Assembly: GCF_021245735.1 (NCBI RefSeq)
Contig: NZ_JAJISB010000023.1
Coordinates: 1-64,000, forward strand
Direction of reading: 5' to 3'
DNA length: 64,000 nucleotides
From: Brevibacillus daliensis
Lineage (GTDB): Bacteria > Bacillota > Bacilli > Brevibacillales > Brevibacillaceae
Positions within the stretch are counted from its first letter, which is position 1, and each line of letters opens with the position of its first letter. The position numbers and the translations under genes were made by a program. Of the stretch, positions 7,578 to 16,032 are shown piece after piece. The notes under the pieces were generated by a model. The model made no database searches, was not told the origin of the DNA, and saw only the letters and a list, made by a program, of their open reading frames with translations.

Positions 7578-7686
7578 ATTTACTGAAAATATGGCTAGTA
7601 ACTAAAATGTATCTTGGCTTGCGGTAAACAAGCGTTTCTAGATCCTCACTACTGCCTTCATCATTTCTCAGTGGAGACACGCGACT

Positions 7687-8328
7687 TTAGTCATGAGTTG
7701 TTGACACATCATCTGTGTTAATAAAATGGGGAGAATTGGAACCTGCCCTTACATCCATTTGCGCACCCTTCTTCCTCCTAAGCCTACGAACCACGAACCA
7801 ACCCGAGGCCACTACAATAAAAATCGCTAAAGAAATAAGGGTTAAATATTGATCGATCAGGTTTTCGGCAAATGTGCCAAAGAGATAGAACAATATCCCA
7901 ACGACATAAAATTTAGCTGCTCGCCCGATTGCTGCGTACCCCATCATTTTCCATAGAGGGTAATTCGTACTACCAGAAATGATTGTAAAGATCTTGAAGG
8001 GAATAGGTGTGAAAGACCCTAGTAAAATAGCAGCTTCTCCATGACGGTTAAACATCTCCGTGGCGGAATCGACCCAGCTTTTTTTGAGTATTTTGCTGAG
8101 AAATGATCTTCCTGCAACTTTGCCGATCCAGTACCCAATCGGAGAACCCAATAAACAACCGATAAACCCGAAAGTAGCTAGCCATAAAGCATTGGATGGA
8201 TCAACCATGCTTAAGGACACCTGAGTAAAAAAAGCGGGAATAGGAAAAATAATTGCATCAATAAATGCATGGAAAAACAATCCCCAGGCACCGAATTCCT
8301 TTAAAAAATTCATAATCGTATCTACCAC
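7687..8328 (-). CDS. DedA/VTT family membrane protein (YqaA-like)
   Basis: The 213-residue protein has about five hydrophobic segments and the VTT/DedA core: GxxxGPxxGYWIGKxxG-like (GSPIGYWIGKVAGRSF near residue 61), a re-entrant LLGSFTPIPFKIFTIISG segment near residue 101 with the conserved Gly/Pro-rich turn, and a basic C-terminal cytoplasmic tail. DedA proteins include undecaprenyl-phosphate and phosphatidylethanolamine flippases; the YqaA branch is uncharacterised. Its start codon overlaps the last seven bases of the upstream cysteine-hydrolase gene, so the two are translationally coupled. The far C-terminal 40 residues are unstructured and polar. Confidence 0.75.
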   Translation of the reverse strand: MVDTIMNFLKEFGAWGLFFHAFIDAIIFPIPAFFTQVSLSMVDPSNALWLATFGFIGCLLGSPIGYWIGKVAGRSFLSKILKKSWVDSATEMFNRHGEAAILLGSFTPIPFKIFTIISGSTNYPLWKMMGYAAIGRAAKFYVVGILFYLFGTFAENLIDQYLTLISLAIFIVVASGWFVVRRLRRKKGAQMDVRAGSNSPHFINTDDVSTTHD

Positions 8329-8957
8329 GCAGCTATTTCTCCCCTTATATCGTTTATTTCGTAATGGAAACTGCCATCAATTAATTTCTCTTTACGGAGT
8401 AACGGATAATCGTATAAAATTCCTTCGTATATCAACTCGACTGAAGCGTGATGCAGAAAATCATCCGGTGTTACGAGAGCTGAAGGACGATCCCATAATG
8501 GTATACCGCTTCTCTTTAGTGTTTCGGCTACGAATTGAGAACAAAAATAAGAATTCTTCGATGATACAGGGACATTCATCATTACGCCAAAAAGTCCGAT
8601 GAAATTATATTGGAAGGTATTTTCTTTATTTTGAAAATAACGAATGACTCGGTTTACTTTATCCCATTGCCGTTGCGTCACAGCTAATCGAAGTAGCACG
8701 CATTGTGTATTGGGAAAATGCCGGAATGTTTCTTTATACACATCTTCCATGACAAAACCGCCAATGAAAGGATTCTTGGGCTGTTTGCGGCCAAAGCTGA
8801 ATAATTCGTCTAGCCCGCTATTTAGCGCAATAGACGCGTGATTGTACGGAGCTCCCGTATACTGTTTGATTAGGGTGGTAAATAACGTTCCTGTATCAGT
8901 TAAAAGTATATAGACGTATTTTGCTGCGTTTCGTTTTTTCATTTGCTCGTTCAGCAC
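8322..8957 (-). CDS. Permuted NlpC/P60-like (YiiX-type) cysteine hydrolase
   Basis: The product (about 211 residues) has the permuted papain-like arrangement: His in YNHASIALN near residue 37 and Cys in YFCSQFVAETLKRSG near residue 147, the reverse of the normal NlpC/P60 order. Such enzymes are often lipid or cell-envelope acyl hydrolases. I place the start at GTG 8957 because GAGGTGATC, complementary to the 16S 3' end, sits five bases before it; an upstream ATG at 8990 would add 11 poorly conserved residues. The gene overlaps the DedA-type gene by seven bases, suggesting a joint envelope function. No signal peptide is seen. Confidence 0.65.
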   Translation of the reverse strand: MLNEQMKKRNAAKYVYILLTDTGTLFTTLIKQYTGAPYNHASIALNSGLDELFSFGRKQPKNPFIGGFVMEDVYKETFRHFPNTQCVLLRLAVTQRQWDKVNRVIRYFQNKENTFQYNFIGLFGVMMNVPVSSKNSYFCSQFVAETLKRSGIPLWDRPSALVTPDDFLHHASVELIYEGILYDYPLLRKEKLIDGSFHYEINDIRGEIAAW

Positions 8958-9268
8958 GATCACCTCGGGACTATGATAAATCATAAACATGAACGAGAGC
9001 GTAAGGAAAACTTAATAAAATCCTAATTTTACATGAATAGATCCTTAAATCATTCTTAGGTACAAAGATGAATTCTCTAGGAGATCTAATCCCACATTAT
9101 TTAATGGATTCACTTCATGTTGAATAACAATAAATTTATTAAAAAAAACACGTTCAATTACAATAAACGTAATCGAACATGTTTTTTTATAGAGTATTTT
9201 TCTATGTACAGGAGCAACGGATTTTCTTTAAACCCCATTGAACCAAATCCCAATTGTCCTGAAACTTA
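8958..9268. other. Intergenic region with bidirectional terminator
   Basis: About 310 bases lie between the cysteine hydrolase and the haemoglobin gene. The only clear structure is the hairpin at 9147-9187. AT-rich sequence around 9000-9060 probably contains the minus-strand promoter of the hydrolase-DedA operon, but no consensus pair stands out. Confidence 0.4.
9147..9187. terminator. Bidirectional terminator
   Basis: AACACGTTCAATTAC pairs with GTAATCGAACATGTT (two mismatches). The left flank is a run of eight A residues and the right flank seven T residues, so it can end transcription on either strand; the haemoglobin gene lies on its right on the minus strand. Confidence 0.65.
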
Positions 9269-9634
9269 TTACTGGTAAAGCACATCGTCCCTCAACGTTG
9301 CGACTGTGCTTAGTGCTTGATTGATATCGGCTTCTTTTACTCCGAAATGTTCTAAAGCATCATGTAAATGCCTTACAATCGCATCAAAGTGTCCGGGTTG
9401 CAGGTTCATGTTTTCGTGCGCTTTCGCCATGGATTGCCCTGTATATTGATTTGGACCACCCAGGGCAAAACTAATGAATTTGGTTTGGTGACGGCGTTGT
9501 TTGTCCATGTCTGTGTTGGCAAAAAATTGGTTAACGGTACCATCGGCTAATACGAGTTCGTAAAAATAATCAACAACTTTGCCAATGGCTTCTTCACCGC
9601 CAAGATTGTCGTAAAGCTTTGCAGTTGTAGTCAT
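9269..9634 (-). CDS. glbN: Group 1 truncated haemoglobin
   Basis: The 121-residue protein is a 2-over-2 globin: YDNLGGEEAIGKVVDYFYEL at the N-terminus with the B10 Tyr in VDYFYELV, FFANTDMDKQRRHQTKFISF, a GGPNQYTGQSM turn, and the proximal His in MAKAHENMNL. Truncated haemoglobins of this group bind oxygen and NO and usually detoxify NO. ATG 9634 follows GGAGGATTAC at ideal spacing; an in-frame ATG 33 bases upstream lacks a site. It stands alone, divergent from fabZ. Confidence 0.88.
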   Translation of the reverse strand: MTTTAKLYDNLGGEEAIGKVVDYFYELVLADGTVNQFFANTDMDKQRRHQTKFISFALGGPNQYTGQSMAKAHENMNLQPGHFDAIVRHLHDALEHFGVKEADINQALSTVATLRDDVLYQ

Positions 9635-9774
9635 GTAATCCTCCGTTTCTGTCATGAGAATAGACAAGGATAGTATTTCCAGAAGTGGTTTGATTATGTG
9701 GTGAACAGAAAAAGTACCAACTCCTAATACTAAGTGATAAAATTATGAAACAGATTATTAGCTATGGGGGGTAT

Positions 9775-10203
9775 ATGATGTTAGATACTCAAAAAATGAA
9801 GGACGTTATTATGCATCGCTATCCATTTCTTTTAGTGGATCGGATTTTGGAATTAGAAGAAGGGGTAAGAGCAGTTGGTATCAAAAATGTGACGGCAAAC
9901 GAAGAATTTTTTACCGGGCACTTCCCAAATTACCCAGTAATGCCAGGTGTATTAATTGTAGAGGCGTTAGCTCAAGTAAGTGCAGTTGTGATGCTAACGA
10001 AAGAAGGAAACAAAGGAAGGTTAGGGCTTTTAGCAGGTATCGATAATTGTCGGTTTAAACAGCAAGTAAAACCAGGAGACCAACTCCGGCTTGAAGTTGA
10101 AATTACCAGATTAAAAGGCCCTATTGGGAAAGGAAAGGGTATAGCTTCTGTTGATGGTGGAATAGTATGCGAGGCAGAGATGATATTTGCATTTGGTAAT
10201 TAA
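9775..10203 (+). CDS. fabZ: (3R)-hydroxyacyl-ACP dehydratase FabZ
   Basis: The 142-residue hotdog-fold enzyme of type II fatty-acid synthesis carries [11 protein letters not shown] near residue 12, the active-site helix [20 protein letters not shown] with catalytic His (about 48) and Glu (about 62), and [19 protein letters not shown]. It dehydrates beta-hydroxyacyl-ACP in the cytoplasm. The start is ATG 9775 or 9778, after GGGGGG; an earlier ATG at 9745 has no site. It is monocistronic here, away from a fab cluster, as in many bacilli. Its terminator is the CCGAG-type hairpin at 10293. Confidence 0.93.
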   Translation: MMLDTQKMKDVIMHRYPFLLVDRILELEEGVRAVGIKNVTANEEFFTGHFPNYPVMPGVLIVEALAQVSAVVMLTKEGNKGRLGLLAGIDNCRFKQQVKPGDQLRLEVEITRLKGPIGKGKGIASVDGGIVCEAEMIFAFGN

Positions 10204-10292
10204 TATACCGATTTAATTTCAAGCCAGTTAATTTTTGTTGTTCAACAAAACGGGTGCTTTCGTGCAACAAACTTAAATAGTTTGTCCAAAAA

Positions 10293-10336
10293 CCGAGCGA
10301 GATTCAGGTATCCACTCCTGTTTCTCCTCGTTTTTT
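10293..10336 (+). terminator. CCGAG-family terminator
   Basis: CGAG-CGAGA-TTCAGG pairs with CCTG-TTTCTC-CTCG and is followed by TTTTTT. The same sequence pattern recurs at 15411, 29411, 37870 and 45144. A second hairpin TTTTGTTG / CAACAAAA lies just before it at about 10232. Confidence 0.65.
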
Positions 10337-10420
10337 CATTTGAAAGCGGGGGGGACACAAATCCCGTTTATCCCTGGTAAATCATTCTGATATTTAATTT
10401 TAAAAATATCTAAAATTTAA

Positions 10421-10449
10421 TTGAAATATTATTTCAGAAATGTTATCTT
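10421..10449 (+). promoter_or_regulatory. murQ promoter with RpiR-type operator
   Basis: TTGAAA (10421-10426), 17 bases, TATCTT (10444-10449) is the likely sigma-A promoter. The perfect palindrome TGAAATATTATTTCA (10422-10436) overlaps the -35 and is the best candidate operator for the MurR protein encoded at the end of this operon. Confidence 0.6.
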
Positions 10450-10455
10450 AATTAA

Positions 10456-10469
10456 TGAAAGCGATTTCA
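10456..10469 (+). promoter_or_regulatory. CcpA cre site
   Basis: TGAAAGCGATTTCA matches the catabolite-responsive-element consensus TGWNANCGNTNWCA at every defined position. Lying immediately after the -10, it would give carbon-catabolite repression of the MurNAc operon. Confidence 0.75.
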
Positions 10470-10492
10470 AAAAAGATGGGGATGATAAACTC

Positions 10493-11380
10493 ATGCTAGA
10501 GAATTTGACAACTGAGACCCGCAATGAAAAGACTATGAACTTGGATGAAATGACAACGATAGAATTACTAAAAGCCATGAACGAAGAAGATCAGAAAGTC
10601 GCTCAAGCTGTTCAATTAGAGCTTCCTCAAATTGCAAAAGCAGTAGAAGCGATTACGAAGGCAAAGAAGCAAGGAGGACGCTTAATTTACCTCGGAGCTG
10701 GAACGAGCGGGCGGATCGGTTTGCTTGATGCCGTTGAATGCCCACCAACGTTCGGTACAGCTCCGGAAGAAGTAGTCGGATTAATTGCTGGGGGAGAGCG
10801 TGCATTTATTAAAGCGGTAGAAGGAGCAGAAGACAGTAAAGAATTAGGAATACAAGATCTCAAAGATAGTAAGCTTACTGACAAGGACATTGTCGTGGGA
10901 ATTGCTGCAAGCGGGCGCACACCATATGTTATCGGTGGATTAGAATATGCCAACTCGATTGGAACACCTACCGTAGCAGTAAGTTGCAACAAGGATTCAG
11001 ATATCGGAAAAGTGGCCAATATAGCCATTGAGGTCGTAAACGGGCCGGAAGTGTTAACCGGGTCAACGCGTTTAAAAGCCGGGACTGCCCAAAAATTAAT
11101 TTGCAATATGCTTTCAACCGCCTCTATGGTTGGTATTGGGAAAGTATATGGAAACTTAATGGTCGATGTACAAACCACAAATGAAAAACTAGTAAAACGT
11201 GCACAACGTATTGTGATGGATGCGACCGATTGCGATGCAAAAACAGCGGAAGCCTATTTAGTCCAAGCTGGCAACAAGCCTAAAATTGCAATCGTAATGA
11301 TTCTTGCTGGGCTAACTAAAGAAGAAGCCGTACAACGTCTGGAAGCATCGCAAGGGTTTATTCGTCGAGCGATAAAATAA
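10493..11380 (+). CDS. murQ: N-acetylmuramic acid 6-phosphate etherase MurQ
   Basis: The 295-residue SIS-domain lyase cleaves the lactyl ether of MurNAc-6-phosphate to GlcNAc-6-phosphate and D-lactate. The signature block RLIYLGAGTSGRIGLLDAVE near residues 62-81, followed by CPPTFG, is diagnostic, as are ASGRTPYVIGGLE near 140 and GSTRLKAGTAQKLICNML near 195. ATG 10493 gives the family-typical N-terminus (MLENLTTETRNEKTMNLDEM); upstream in-frame sequence lies in the promoter. It is the first gene of murQ-murP-mupG-murR, controlled by a cre site and a palindromic operator. Confidence 0.95.
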   Translation: MLENLTTETRNEKTMNLDEMTTIELLKAMNEEDQKVAQAVQLELPQIAKAVEAITKAKKQGGRLIYLGAGTSGRIGLLDAVECPPTFGTAPEEVVGLIAGGERAFIKAVEGAEDSKELGIQDLKDSKLTDKDIVVGIAASGRTPYVIGGLEYANSIGTPTVAVSCNKDSDIGKVANIAIEVVNGPEVLTGSTRLKAGTAQKLICNMLSTASMVGIGKVYGNLMVDVQTTNEKLVKRAQRIVMDATDCDAKTAEAYLVQAGNKPKIAIVMILAGLTKEEAVQRLEASQGFIRRAIK

Positions 11381-11400
11381 TAGGAAACGAAGAGAGGAGA

Positions 11401-12825
11401 ATGAACATGAGCAAGTATCATAATATGGCAGTCCAAATATTAGAGGCCATTGGTGGCCGTTCAAATGTATCCTCCTATACAAATTGTATGACACGTCTTC
11501 GTGTAACGGTCGTGGATCGCAGTCGAGTCGAAGAAGCAAATGTAAAGAAAATTGATGGCGTTCTTGGTGTGGTGGAGGATGAAACGTATCAAATCGTGCT
11601 TGGACCCGGAGTTGTGACCAAGGTAGCGGAACAATTTGGTATCCTGCTAGAGGAAGAGAGCGGAGACAAGAGGAATGCTCCTACGGCAGAAGAGCTACAA
11701 GCAAAAGGCGCACAAATGAGAGCGGATTTCAAGAAAAAGAATGATACGCCTGTCAAAAACTTTTTCCGTAAAATTGGAAGTATATTTATACCGCTCATTC
11801 CTGCATTCGTTGGAGCCGGTATCATTGCAGGTATCGTAGCGATTCTGACAAATAATATGACGGCAGGCAACCTGGATGGTGCGACTTGGCAGCAATATGT
11901 AACGGTTTTAAACGTTATTAAAAATGCGCTGTTCGGCTATTTGGTTATTTATATCGGTATTAATGCGGCCAAAGTATTTGGCGCAACTCAGGCGCTTGGC
12001 GGAGTTATCGGCGGTGTAACGATGTTAACAGGTGTTTCAGCCGACTTGCCGATCTTTAACATATTTACAGGCGCACCCTTGTCACCTGGTCAAGGCGGGA
12101 TCATCGGTGTTTTAATCGCAGTATGGCTATTATCTATCGTTGAAAGAAAGTTACGTAAATTTATTCCGGATGCTATCGATATTATTGTTACACCTACAAT
12201 TGCATTATTAGTTGTTGGACTTATCACGATTTTCTTCATTATGCCATTTGCCGGATTTATTTCGACTAACCTGGTTGGAGCAATCAACTGGACGTTAGAG
12301 CGCGGCGGCGCGTTCGCAGGATTTGTACTAGGCGCATCATTCTTGCCCCTTGTTATGCTAGGTTTACATCAAGTTTTAGCACCTATTCATATTGAGATGA
12401 TTAACACTACTGGTATGACGCAATTGCTTCCGATCCTTGCCATGGCGGGTGCTGGTCAAGTCGGTGCATCCATTGCACTATGGATTCGTTGCAGAAAAAA
12501 CAAATCCTTAAGCAATACGATTAAGGGGGCTCTGCCAGTAGGTATTCTGGGAATTGGTGAACCTTTAATCTACGGGGTAACTTTACCGTTAGGCCGTCCA
12601 TTTATTACAGCTTGTATTGGTGGCGGTATTGGCGGTGCAGTAATCGGTTTATTCAATGATGTTGGAGCGATTGCGATTGGAACATCCGGGTTAACATTGA
12701 TTCCACTCATCGCAAACGGATTATGGTTTAAATATGTGCTGGGCATACTTGCTGCTTATGCAGGCGGAATGATATTCACTTATTTCTTCGGTACGCCAAA
12801 GGATGCCATGGCAGAACAAGATTAA
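11401..12825 (+). CDS. murP: PTS system MurNAc-specific EIIBC component MurP
   Basis: The 474-residue permease has an EIIB domain at the N-terminus with the phosphorylated Cys in YTNCMTRLRVTVVDRS (near residue 27), a charged linker, and a 10-segment EIIC domain with GIGEPLIYGVTLPLGRPF near residue 390. No EIIA domain is present, as in MurP of E. coli and Bacillus, which borrow a glucose-type EIIA. It imports and phosphorylates MurNAc or MurNAc-containing sugars for MurQ and MupG. The gene starts 20 bases after murQ; ATG 11401 and 11407 both fit the AGAGGAGA site. Confidence 0.92.
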   Translation: MNMSKYHNMAVQILEAIGGRSNVSSYTNCMTRLRVTVVDRSRVEEANVKKIDGVLGVVEDETYQIVLGPGVVTKVAEQFGILLEEESGDKRNAPTAEELQAKGAQMRADFKKKNDTPVKNFFRKIGSIFIPLIPAFVGAGIIAGIVAILTNNMTAGNLDGATWQQYVTVLNVIKNALFGYLVIYIGINAAKVFGATQALGGVIGGVTMLTGVSADLPIFNIFTGAPLSPGQGGIIGVLIAVWLLSIVERKLRKFIPDAIDIIVTPTIALLVVGLITIFFIMPFAGFISTNLVGAINWTLERGGAFAGFVLGASFLPLVMLGLHQVLAPIHIEMINTTGMTQLLPILAMAGAGQVGASIALWIRCRKNKSLSNTIKGALPVGILGIGEPLIYGVTLPLGRPFITACIGGGIGGAVIGLFNDVGAIAIGTSGLTLIPLIANGLWFKYVLGILAAYAGGMIFTYFFGTPKDAMAEQD

Positions 12826-12852
12826 TTCGTTCAAAACAGTGAGGTGATGGTC

Positions 12853-13911
12853 TTGTTAGGAATTTCAATTTTTTTAGCTGACCGAACATTGGAAGAAAAT
12901 ATAGCGTATATGAAAGAAATGAAGGAAGCGGGCTGTAAAGAGATATTTACAACACTGCATATGCCGGAAGACGATATCGATATATTGAAAGAAAAATTAT
13001 TGGCCATTGCTCAGGCTGCTAAAACGCTGGAAATGGATTTGATCGCGGATATTTCCGGCAAAGTATTAGAACAGTTTCCTATTTCTTATTTATTGGAATC
13101 AGGTGTTACGGGACTACGAATGGATTTTGGATTTAGTCCCCGTGAAATTGCAGACTTCTCGCACAAGATGAAAATTGCGTTGAATGCCAGTACATTAACA
13201 CCGGAGTTCATGGATGCATTAAAAGACCATTCGATATGCTTTGAAAATATTGAAGCTTGGCACAATTATTATCCCCGTCCAGAAACCGGGCTCGATAAGG
13301 AGCAGTTTATTGAAAAAAACAAATGGCTGCAATCCAACGGCATTACGACAATGTCTTTTATTCCTGGCGACGGGTTGAAGAGAAAACCTTTATTTCAAAG
13401 CTTGCCTACACTGGAGAAGCATCGTCATCAATCTTCGTTTCTAGCTTATTTGGAATTAGAGAACAACTGTGCGGTGGACAAAATATTCGTTGGAGACTTA
13501 ACGCTTTCAGCATGGTCTCTTCACCAATTTCAAATGTATGCGGAAGGAATTATTCCTTTGCGGGTGATAAAGGAATTACCTTATGCGCTATGGGACACAG
13601 TGCATAGAAATCGCCTCGATGCCGCTCGTGATGCAATCCGATCAGAGAATGCACGTACGGATGAGGCACGCTTTGCAACGGAAAAGAATATTGCGCCTGC
13701 TAATACAGTCAATCGGCCAAAAGGTACGATTACGGTAGATAATCATTTGTATGGTCGCTATGAATGTGAGATGCAAATAACGCTGACGGATTTGCCGGCT
13801 CATGAAAGCGTCAATGTGATCGGTTATGTTATCGAAGAGGATATCCCCCTCTTGGAATATGTTAGAAAAGGTGGAAGTCAGTTTTCCTTTACGGCTATTT
13901 CTAATGATTGA
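12853..13911 (+). CDS. mupG: 6-phospho-N-acetylmuramidase MupG (DUF871)
   Basis: The product is about 352 residues: a TIM-barrel DUF871 N-terminal domain (LGISIFLADRTLEENIAYMK; FTTLHMPEDD; GLRMDFGFSP; FENIEAWHNYYPRPETG) and a small C-terminal beta domain (GTITVDNHLYGRYECEMQIT). The S. aureus MupG enzyme splits MurNAc-6P-beta-1,4-GlcNAc in the cytoplasm, so its presence predicts that the operon imports the disaccharide, not only MurNAc. A TTG start at 12853 suits the GTGAGGTGAT site; ATG 12847 is too close. It is 18 bases after murP. Confidence 0.88.
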   Translation: MLGISIFLADRTLEENIAYMKEMKEAGCKEIFTTLHMPEDDIDILKEKLLAIAQAAKTLEMDLIADISGKVLEQFPISYLLESGVTGLRMDFGFSPREIADFSHKMKIALNASTLTPEFMDALKDHSICFENIEAWHNYYPRPETGLDKEQFIEKNKWLQSNGITTMSFIPGDGLKRKPLFQSLPTLEKHRHQSSFLAYLELENNCAVDKIFVGDLTLSAWSLHQFQMYAEGIIPLRVIKELPYALWDTVHRNRLDAARDAIRSENARTDEARFATEKNIAPANTVNRPKGTITVDNHLYGRYECEMQITLTDLPAHESVNVIGYVIEEDIPLLEYVRKGGSQFSFTAISND

Positions 13912-13965
13912 CATTCCTGTTTTTGTTACAATAGGAGAAGTAGATCAGGTAAAGGAGTTAAGAAC

Positions 13966-14817
13966 TTGGCAGTAGGAAGTATGATATCTCAAATTGAATT
14001 AGTATTGAATGAGCTTCCAGAATCTGAAAAAAAGGTAGCGGAGTATATTCTTTCAAATGCCGGAGAAGTCATGCATATGACAATACATGAACTGGCGAAG
14101 AAAGCGGAAGCAAGCAGCGCAGCGGTTGTTCGGTTTTGCCGCTCTCTAGGAATAGATGGTTTTCCTGCCCTGAAAATTCGTTTATCCGCGGAAGTAAAGA
14201 GCACACCGCATGTTGGCTATTTTGATGTGGAATCCAATGAAACGGTCCATTCGATCATTAACAAAACATTGTCGAATACCGTATTGACTCTCCAAAATAC
14301 GGCTAGCCAGCTTGATATGCAATCGATTGAACAGGCCGTAAAAATGTTACATCAGGCGAAAGTTATTTACATTTACGGAATTGGCGCATCTTTTATTATT
14401 GCGGAAGATGCTGCGCAAAAATGGATTCGGCTCGGCAAAAACGTATATGCAATTTCGGATCGCCATTTATTAGCAGCGGCAATGGCTACGCAATCACAAA
14501 ACGCTGTATTCTGGGGCATTTCTTACAGCGGAGAGACAAGGGAAGTTATTCAATTAATGAAACGGGCAAAGGAAATCGGAATAAAGACAATTAGCCTCTC
14601 CCGTCCTGGAAATAACAAGCTGTCTCAGTTGGCTGATGTCTCTTTATTTACAGCACGCGCGCCTGAAGCAAAACTTCGCAGTGCGGCAACAAGCTCCAGA
14701 TTAGCTCAATTATTCGTATTGGATGTTGTTTTCAGCACCTATGCGTCTGCTCAATACGATTTTACGGTGGAGCAGATAGAAAAAACAAAACAAATCATTG
14801 AAAGATTGTATGATTGA
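13966..14817 (+). CDS. murR: RpiR family regulator MurR
   Basis: The 283-residue protein has an N-terminal RpiR HTH_6 domain (YILSNAGEVMHMTIHELAKK then SSAAVVRFCRSLG, near residues 25-65) and a C-terminal SIS domain (YIYGIGASFIIAEDAAQKW near 133; GISYSGETREVIQ near 185). In MurR the SIS domain binds MurNAc-6-phosphate. The start is TTG 13966 after AAAGGAG. Placement as last gene of the operon indicates autoregulation. The palindrome at 10422 is the proposed binding site. Confidence 0.9.
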   Translation: MAVGSMISQIELVLNELPESEKKVAEYILSNAGEVMHMTIHELAKKAEASSAAVVRFCRSLGIDGFPALKIRLSAEVKSTPHVGYFDVESNETVHSIINKTLSNTVLTLQNTASQLDMQSIEQAVKMLHQAKVIYIYGIGASFIIAEDAAQKWIRLGKNVYAISDRHLLAAAMATQSQNAVFWGISYSGETREVIQLMKRAKEIGIKTISLSRPGNNKLSQLADVSLFTARAPEAKLRSAATSSRLAQLFVLDVVFSTYASAQYDFTVEQIEKTKQIIERLYD

Positions 14818-14823
14818 TTTATA

Positions 14824-14867
14824 AAAGGTCACACCGCAGATGAATGGCTGCGATGTGGCCTTTTTTT
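14824..14867 (+). terminator. Terminator of the MurNAc operon
   Basis: AAAGGTCACACCGCAG pairs with CTGCGATGTGGCCTTT and is followed by TTTTT. It lies 7 bases past the murR stop. Confidence 0.85.
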
Positions 14868-14950
14868 GAATATAGCGATTCGCAGTATAATGGAATACTC
14901 AAAAGGAAAAAATCAATAGTAACTGAATTAGCAGAAGGGGAGAGAAGTAA

Positions 14951-15331
14951 ATGGTTAATAAAGTCGGTCAAATTATGTTATATGTAAATAACCAAGATGC
15001 AGCATTGAAATTTTGGACAGAAAAAGTAGGGTTTAGCGTAATTTCTGAAGAAGATAACGGCCAAGGATTGAGATGGATTGAAATTGTTCCAACAAAGGAA
15101 GCAGAAACGAGTATCGTTCTCCACAATAAAGAATTAATTGCTAAAATGCAGCCTGAATTAAATCTTAATACACCTTCGATGATGTTTTACTCGGCAAATC
15201 TTGATAAGTTATATAAAGACTTTTCGGATAAAAATATCACAGTAGGGGAAATTGTAAGTATGCCTTCTGGTAGAGTATTTAATTTTGCTGATAATGAACA
15301 AAATTACTTTGCAGTCATGGAGAAAAAGTAA
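14951..15331 (+). CDS. VOC family (glyoxalase/bleomycin-resistance-fold) protein
   Basis: The 126-residue protein has the paired beta-alpha-beta-beta-beta modules of the vicinal-oxygen-chelate superfamily (VGQIMLYVNNQDAALKFWTE, then VGFSVISEED; SMMFYSANLDKLYKDF; GRVFNFADNEQNYFAVMEK). Metal-ligand positions are not clearly conserved, so catalytic activity is uncertain. A GGGGAGAGAAG site precedes ATG 14951. It is monocistronic, ended by the CCGAG-family terminator at 15411. YyaH/YraH-type proteins of Bacillus look similar. Confidence 0.72.
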   Translation: MVNKVGQIMLYVNNQDAALKFWTEKVGFSVISEEDNGQGLRWIEIVPTKEAETSIVLHNKELIAKMQPELNLNTPSMMFYSANLDKLYKDFSDKNITVGEIVSMPSGRVFNFADNEQNYFAVMEKK

Positions 15332-15410
15332 ACTACAAAATGAAATGAGAAACAAACATGAAAACGAATTTTAGTCATTTTCATGTTGAGTGACAATAAA
15401 GGATTTCAAA

Positions 15411-15457
15411 CCGAGTGAGATTCAGGTGTTTATCCCTGTTTCTCCTCGGTTTTTTTG
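15411..15457 (+). terminator. CCGAG-family terminator
   Basis: CCGAGTGAGATTCAGG pairs with CCTGTTTCTCCTCGG, followed by TTTTTTT. The sequence is almost identical to the terminator at 10293. Confidence 0.8.
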
Positions 15458-15569
15458 GAGAGGAGCGAAGGACGAATAAGATTTTTTACAATCCGAGGAC
15501 ATATGTCCTTACTAAAACACATGGATATAACTTTTAATAGTAAAGAAATCTATAGTGGGGTGAGAAAAA

Positions 15570-15995
15570 ATGAGAGGGATTTTATTTGCGGTTTTAGGTG
15601 GGGCCTGTATTACCTTGCAAGGTGTAGCCAATTCTCGAATCAGTCAAGATATTGGTACTTGGCAAACGGCAACTATTACTCAGTTAACAGGTTTCGTTGT
15701 GTCCTTTCTTCTCATGATTTTCATCTGGGACGGGAAATGGCAAAGGTTTAAGAAAGTGAAACCATTATATTTGACTGGAGGCTCCTTAGGGGCGATCATT
15801 ATTTTCAGTAATGTCACCGCTATTCAAAGAATCGGTGTTACCCTTACGATATCTGCTCTACTGATTGCCCAGCTGAGTATAACGATTTTAATTGAAAATA
15901 AGGGATGGTTTGGGACAGCGAAGCAGAAGATGAGGTTGCCACAATTCATCGGAATCGGGATGATGATAACTGGTGTGGTGATACTAGGTTTTTGA
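15570..15995 (+). CDS. YdcZ-family (DUF606) small DMT transporter
   Basis: The 141-residue protein has five predicted membrane helices and the DUF606 pattern: an N-terminal GGACITLQGVANSRIS motif, TITQLTGFVV, PLYLTGGSLGAIIIFSN, and a C-terminal MITGVVILGF. Proteins of this half-size EamA-related family normally work as paired subunits. A second, non-identical copy follows at 16813 with a Crp/Fnr gene between them, suggesting a heterodimeric transporter plus its regulator. The substrate is unknown. The ribosome site GGGGTGAG precedes the ATG. Confidence 0.8.
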   Translation: MRGILFAVLGGACITLQGVANSRISQDIGTWQTATITQLTGFVVSFLLMIFIWDGKWQRFKKVKPLYLTGGSLGAIIIFSNVTAIQRIGVTLTISALLIAQLSITILIENKGWFGTAKQKMRLPQFIGIGMMITGVVILGF

Positions 15996-16032
15996 TAGTA
16001 TGAATACTCCAGACTAGAGGTGAAGCCAAGTA

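Noticed and set aside
10687-11178. Long minus-strand open frame opposite murQ
   Set aside because: It is a codon-bias shadow of a certain gene; no start site or promoter evidence on the minus strand.
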